A stretch of DNA of 7,852 nt from contig JAJXWE010000055.1 in the NCBI GenBank assembly GCA_021781775.1, positions 1-7,852 of the forward strand, given 5' to 3'. The DNA is from Pseudomonadota bacterium. Its GTDB lineage: Bacteria; Pseudomonadota; Gammaproteobacteria; Steroidobacterales; Steroidobacteraceae. Shown piece after piece: positions 6,753 to 7,852 of the stretch. The translations under genes were made by a program, and so were the position numbers. How positions within the stretch are numbered: the first letter of the stretch is position 1; every line of letters begins with the position of its first letter. The notes beneath the pieces were generated by a model. That model had not been told where the DNA came from, ran no database searches, and worked only from the letters and a program-made list of their open reading frames with translations.

Positions 6753-6785
6753 ATGAGAGGCATCAGTGAGGTCAACCGTGAGTGA
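6753..6785 (+). other. Ten-codon open frame overlapping the epimerase start
   Basis: GAGGA (6742-6746) stands six bases before ATG 6753, a better start context than either GTG proposed for the epimerase. It encodes only MRGISEVNRE and stops at TGA 6783-6785, overlapping the epimerase GTG at 6778. It may be a coupling leader peptide, a remnant of an older start followed by a frameshift, or chance. Confidence 0.3.
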
Positions 6786-7677
6786 ATCATCCGCACGCCA
6801 GCCGATCCGCATCGCGCAGCACGGCTACGCGCTCGATGTTCTGGCCCATCTCGGCGGCGCGCTCGCAGGGCTGCAGTTCCAGGGGCAAGATGTTCTGCGG
6901 CGGGTAGCCGCCGGGATCGATGAGCCGCTCGATAGTGCCGGATTTGCGCTGATGCCGTTTGCCAACCGGATCGCGCACGGGCAGTTTCGCATCGGAACGC
7001 GCACCGTGCAGCTTGATCCCAATGCGCCCGGCCAGCAGCATCCGCTGCACGGGCAGGCCTGGCGCGCGCCCTGGACGGTAGAGCTTCGCGAGGCGGCTCG
7101 GCTGGCGCTCGCCTACGAGCACACGGCCGGGGAGTGGCCTTGGGCGTACCGGGCGCGGCAGGTGTTCACGCTGAGCGAGTCGGGGCTCGAGGTCGATTTA
7201 GCGCTCGAGAACCGCGCCGCCGAACCGATGCCGGCGGGCATTGGCTGGCATCCTTACGTGCGGCGAACTCCGGCCGCCCGGCTGCGGGCAACAGTCGAGG
7301 GCGTGTGGCTTGCCGATGCGCAGTGCCTTCCGACCGCGCTTGCATCGCCGGAGGCGACTTGGGATTTTCGTGACGGCGTGTTGATGCCGCCGACGCTCGT
7401 GGATCACTGTTATTCTGGGTGGGATGGCCGGGCGGAACTCGTGCTGCCGGAGGAGCACTTGTGCGTACGCATTGCAGCGGAGGAACCATTGCGCTGGCTG
7501 CACGTCTACAGCCCGCCTGGGGAGTCATTCCTGTGCATCGAGCCGGTCAGCCACATACCGGATGCGCTGAACCGTGCCGAGCCGCCGACAGTGAGTGGTC
7601 TGAGGCTGCTCGCGCCGGGCGCGTCGCTGCGCGCGCGCGTGATGCTGACGGTGAGCCGGACACCATTGGGCGCGTGA
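6766..7677 (+). CDS. Aldose 1-epimerase (galactose mutarotase family)
   Basis: The product is a 303-residue cytoplasmic enzyme with no signal peptide that interconverts alpha and beta anomers of free aldoses. Family residues are present in order: ALMPFANRIA (61-70) with R68, HPLHGQAW (92-99) with catalytic-type H95, GIGWHPYV (158-165) with H162, TLVDHCYSGWDG (210-221) with substrate-contact D213, and FLCIEPVSH (255-263) with the probable general base E259. The length is slightly short of the usual 300-350. The exact sugar cannot be read from sequence; by context it would be galactose, fucose, xylose or a similar sugar released by the neighbouring hydrolases. Two GTG starts compete: 6766 (GAGAGG five bases upstream) and 6778 (GAGG six bases upstream, giving MSESS). 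Numbering here uses 6766. It is the last gene of the plus-strand cluster and closely follows GH29, so co-transcription is likely. The 48 bases to the convergent gene hold no clear terminator hairpin. Confidence 0.88.
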   Translation: MRSTVSESSARQPIRIAQHGYALDVLAHLGGALAGLQFQGQDVLRRVAAGIDEPLDSAGFALMPFANRIAHGQFRIGTRTVQLDPNAPGQQHPLHGQAWRAPWTVELREAARLALAYEHTAGEWPWAYRARQVFTLSESGLEVDLALENRAAEPMPAGIGWHPYVRRTPAARLRATVEGVWLADAQCLPTALASPEATWDFRDGVLMPPTLVDHCYSGWDGRAELVLPEEHLCVRIAAEEPLRWLHVYSPPGESFLCIEPVSHIPDALNRAEPPTVSGLRLLAPGASLRARVMLTVSRTPLGA

Positions 7678-7725
7678 ACGGCCGGATGGGACTGCGGTGC
7701 CGGGGCCGGGTCGGACGGCGTCAGA

Positions 7726-7852
7726 TCAGACGAACGGCTCGATATCGTGAAAACGGCTGTAGTCGATCCGATCGATTCCGTCGGCACTCGCAATGAGGAT
7801 ATCGGCGAACGAGTGCTGCCAGCGCAGCATGTCGGGCAGGTATTCGTGACGC
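7726..7852 (-). CDS. C-terminus of a probable inward-rectifier (Kir-type) potassium channel, partial
   Basis: Only the last 41 residues are in the window, ending at the TGA complementary to 7726-7728. The sequence includes WQHSFADILIASADG and ends DYSRFHDIEPFV. This resembles the end of the cytoplasmic domain of bacterial Kir channels, where a W...F.D segment and a terminal ID-Y-x-(R/K)-F-HD motif are typical. The call is from memory of the family pattern on a short fragment. The gene is convergent with the carbohydrate cluster and functionally unrelated, so it probably bounds the locus. Confidence 0.55.
   Translation of the reverse strand, partial: RHEYLPDMLRWQHSFADILIASADGIDRIDYSRFHDIEPFV

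Noticed and set aside
7678..7725. GC-rich 48 bases between convergent genes as a bidirectional terminator.
   Set aside because: Only very short inverted arms (for example CGTC/GACG around 7720-7731) and no T-tract on either strand.

Overview
This window is high-GC, densely coding bacterial DNA. Proteins are strongly GC3-biased and at least three carry export signals. The mix of a secreted GH67 alpha-glucuronidase, a fructuronate reductase, several other glycoside hydrolases and a bacterial Kir-type channel tail suggests a plant-polysaccharide-degrading Gammaproteobacterium of the Xanthomonadales/Steroidobacter/Cellvibrio kind. That assignment is inference, because there is no rRNA or other taxonomic marker here.

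Layout. Bases 1-1528 (minus strand) hold the N-terminal 509 residues of a secreted GH67 alpha-glucuronidase whose C-terminus lies off the left edge. Divergent from it, across only 64 bp, is a fructuronate reductase (uxuB, 1593-3053, plus). The 64-bp gap carries a 14-bp LacI-type palindrome (1565-1578) overlapped by candidate promoters in both directions. A 396-bp gap (3054-3449) has no convincing gene, two perfect hairpins and a run of nine G. Next comes a tight plus-strand cluster: a GH27 enzyme (TTG start, 3450-4871), a Tat-exported GH29 alpha-L-fucosidase (4911-6737) and an aldose 1-epimerase (about 6766-7677). At the right edge, convergent on the minus strand, is the last part of what looks like an inward-rectifier (Kir-type) potassium channel (7726-7852). 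It probably marks the end of the carbohydrate locus.

How it fits together. The GH67 enzyme removes (4-O-methyl-)glucuronic acid from glucuronoxylan oligosaccharides outside the cytoplasm. UxuB acts on fructuronate, the cytoplasmic isomer of glucuronate. The shared operator region would switch release and catabolism of glucuronate together. GH27 and GH29 would strip further side-chain sugars (galactose-like and fucose-like), and the epimerase would interconvert anomers of the freed sugars in the cytoplasm. No transporter, isomerase (UxaC), dehydratase (UxuA) or regulator is in the window; they would be expected nearby. No mobile element, CRISPR array, tRNA or rRNA was seen.

The points most worth a second look are the operator inside the divergent promoters, the altered sugar-recognition residues of the GH27 enzyme, and the pairing of GH27 and GH29 side-chain enzymes with a glucuronate module.
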